From Psychroserpens luteus (GTDB lineage Bacteria > Bacteroidota > Bacteroidia > Flavobacteriales > Flavobacteriaceae), in the NCBI RefSeq assembly GCF_015319355.1, contig NZ_JADILU010000002.1:310001-374000 (forward strand): a stretch of 64,000 nt of DNA, read 5' to 3'. Below, one piece after another: positions 62,590-64,000 of this stretch (positions within the stretch are counted from its first letter, which is position 1; each line of letters begins with the position of its first letter). Both the position numbers and the translations under genes were made by a program. The notes under the pieces are model-generated. The model was not told the origin of the DNA. It made no database searches and worked only from the letters and a program-made list of their open reading frames with translations.

Positions 62590-63942
62590 TTATTTCTCTT
62601 TTTTAGTTTGTGAAGTACCTTCTGGTTGATAATAATTAGGGGGAAATCCGTTAAGATTTCTCCATAATTCAAACCAAATTGGGACATCTTCTAAAAGTGC
62701 AATTGTTTTTGCTCCAGAACCGACTCTTATGGCTTCAGGCCATTCATAATCTGTTTCATCTGGAGCTAAGAGGATTCTAAATTTTCCGTTATCACTAATA
62801 AAATTTTCTATAGCAACTACTTTGGCGCCATACGTTCCGTAGGAAACATTAGGCCAACCGCTAAAAATAATTGCAGGCCAACCGTCAAACTGGACACGAA
62901 CTTTTTCATTGAGGTGAATTAGAGGTAAATCAATAGGATTTACAAAAGTTTCAACAGCTAAATCATAGTTTGAAGGCATAATCCCAACAAGGCGTTCACC
63001 TTCTTTGAAAGTTTCACCAATACCACCTTTTAAAGCTTTATTGATATAACCATTTTGAGGAGCTTTGATATAATACATATCATTTCGCATCTCGTAACTC
63101 GTGTAATCACTTTCTAACTTTGTGACTTGTGCTTCGGCATCAAAACCATTAGATTCAGCTGTGAATTTATCGCTCTGTGCTTTTGAAATTTTATCTGAAT
63201 ACTCAGCTCTCACACGATTAATTTCTACCATAGCATTTAATACTTCATTTTTTGAAGCGAGAAATTTATTCTCTTGAGAAATTAATTTGGATTGTGATTC
63301 TTGAAATTTAGAACGTTTTTCTTCTAATTGCGTTAAGGATTTAAGGCCTTCTTCATATAGTTTTTCAATTGCTCCAATTTGTCGTTCTGCAATACCCAAA
63401 TTGATTTTTACAGCTTCTAAATCGATACTATCACTCTTCACTTTTAATTTAGACTGTAGTAATTTATTTTGAGCTTGTTGTAATTTTAAACCACGTTCTG
63501 TACTTAAAGCTCCAATTTGATTATTAAGTGCATTAACTTTAGATCCATAAGAACTAACAGAGGCTTCTTTAGCCTTAATTTGTTGTCCTGTACGATTTAC
63601 AAGATTAGGGTCAAAATATTCGTTTTTTACTTCGGAAATAAACAATATCGTATCTCCTTTCTTAACAAAATCACCTTCTCTAACGTACCATTTTTCTATA
63701 CGTCCTGGAATTACAGATTGAATTGTTTGCGGTCGTTGGTCTGGTGTTAATGTTGTCACACTACCACGACTATTAATGTTTTGCGTCCATGGTAAAAACA
63801 TGACTACAAAAACGACGATTGCAAATGCTAGTAAAAAGCGATTAAAATGCTTAAAATGTCTTTTATGGAATACCTTTTTAACCGACTTATAAGAAGATAA
63901 ATCAACTTTTGTATTTAGTTTATTATTAGAAATATTAAGCAT
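62590..63942 (-). CDS. HlyD family membrane fusion protein
   Basis: This 450-residue periplasmic adaptor has one N-terminal membrane segment (about 34-52, 'FLLAFAIVVFVVMFLPW'). The lipoyl/barrel-sandwich parts are 'IPGRIEKWYVREGDFVKKGD' and 'YYIKAPQNGYINKALKGGIG'. A long coiled coil spans about 100-290. It links the inner-membrane ABC transporter to TolC; only one base separates its stop from the downstream tolC-like start. Confidence 0.92.
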   Translation of the reverse strand: MLNISNNKLNTKVDLSSYKSVKKVFHKRHFKHFNRFLLAFAIVVFVVMFLPWTQNINSRGSVTTLTPDQRPQTIQSVIPGRIEKWYVREGDFVKKGDTILFISEVKNEYFDPNLVNRTGQQIKAKEASVSSYGSKVNALNNQIGALSTERGLKLQQAQNKLLQSKLKVKSDSIDLEAVKINLGIAERQIGAIEKLYEEGLKSLTQLEEKRSKFQESQSKLISQENKFLASKNEVLNAMVEINRVRAEYSDKISKAQSDKFTAESNGFDAEAQVTKLESDYTSYEMRNDMYYIKAPQNGYINKALKGGIGETFKEGERLVGIMPSNYDLAVETFVNPIDLPLIHLNEKVRVQFDGWPAIIFSGWPNVSYGTYGAKVVAIENFISDNGKFRILLAPDETDYEWPEAIRVGSGAKTIALLEDVPIWFELWRNLNGFPPNYYQPEGTSQTKKEK

Positions 63943-63946
63943 AATC

Positions 63947-64000
63947 TTAGTTGTTTGACACTATTTTACCTTGTTCTAAATTTATAATTCTTGTGCAGTT
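63947..64000 (-). CDS. ABC transporter, C-terminal end only
   Basis: The minus strand from the window edge reads NCTRIINLEQGKIVSNN and stop, 4 bases before the HlyD start. The pattern (D/C-R-I-I-x-L-E-x-G-K-I-V) is the usual end of an ABC ATPase domain. With HlyD and TolC it completes a type I secretion-type operon, probably a peptidase-containing (C39) bacteriocin/peptide exporter; this is inference, as only 17 residues are visible. Confidence 0.75.
   Translation of the reverse strand, partial: NCTRIINLEQGKIVSNN

Larger units (their letters stand above)
2848..63637. repeat. Dispersed word CTTCGGAA / TTCCGAAG, 32 copies
   Basis: Copies begin at 2848, 3118, 3677, 8252, 13969, 14176, 16666, 16729, 18553, 22750, 23156, 23619, 24292, 27864, 30587, 31974, 32158, 33457, 33532, 34021, 35313, 36809, 37946, 41149, 43208, 48597, 49438, 50185, 52892, 54733, 61531 and 63630. 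Seventeen lie in the forward orientation on the + strand and 15 in reverse. Many extend to TTTCTTCGGAAA. They occur in coding and non-coding DNA and in several reading frames; see findings. Confidence 0.8.

Noticed and set aside
1-64000. tRNA, rRNA, CRISPR, insertion sequence or prophage
   Set aside because: I looked through the intergenic gaps for cloverleaf-like, direct-repeat and transposase signals and found none.

Overview
The window looks like a chromosomal stretch of a marine-type member of the Flavobacteriaceae (Bacteroidota). It is AT-rich (about one third GC by eye). Signal peptides and lipoprotein leaders are short, Shine-Dalgarno sequences are mostly absent, and -7 elements resemble TAnnTTTG. 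The gene content fits as well: carboxypeptidase-like regulatory domains, a SusC-type plug signature, TerC, DUF3570/DUF4266, DUF1835 and a fused E1 alpha/beta 2-oxoacid dehydrogenase. I saw no tRNA, rRNA, CRISPR array, transposase or phage gene. Most of the window is ordinary core genome.

Layout. 1-5.5 kb: serine synthesis (serC, serA) beside a DUF937 gene, then an acyl-CoA reductase divergent from a ferredoxin. 4.3-14.9 kb: accessory, mostly secreted or lipid-anchored proteins of unknown role, with a methyltransferase and a VWA lipoprotein. This part holds decayed copies of the VWA gene's 3' end and a cassette-like lipoprotein gene flanked by short inverted repeats. 15-23 kb: ychF, a SRPBCC protein and a parE - aspartyl protease - membrane protein - parC operon. 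23.4-26.3 kb: a thioredoxin / ApbE flavin transferase / DUF4266 / DUF3570 operon. 26-31 kb: TerC, an XRE regulator divergent from an M14 peptidase, an Lrp regulator and DinB. 31-39 kb: a large FAD/FeS oxidoreductase, an LpxH-like phosphoesterase, aroC, a dicarboxylate symporter, a sulfurtransferase and a TerB-like protein. 39-45 kb: a DUF4139 protein carrying an inserted SusC-type plug segment, a DCC protein, mutS2 and ung. 45.6-49.7 kb: a tightly packed minus-strand set (leaderless PBP2-fold protein, nucleoside phosphorylase, DUF1835 protein, SUI1 factor) plus a 2OG/Fe(II)-type oxygenase. 49.8-57.5 kb: the E1 fusion, an HNH nuclease, S9 and M19-type peptidases with a duplicated dipeptidase remnant, and a 3D-domain lipoprotein. 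57.5-64 kb: exbD, a transcription unit of three tiny peptides, a DEAH helicase, and a TolC/HlyD/ABC type I export system running off the right edge.

Two signals stand out beyond the gene list. First, the octamer CTTCGGAA (extended TTTCTTCGGAAA) occurs 32 times by my reading, in both orientations about equally and in all codon phases, where roughly one to two copies are expected by chance. That pattern resembles a DNA-uptake or other genome-wide recognition word. Second, the 770-base gap between exbD and the helicase encodes two paralogous 28-residue peptides (MRTLN... to ...KRRYR) and a 25-residue relative ending in Cys, followed by a good terminator. They form an unannotated small-peptide transcription unit.
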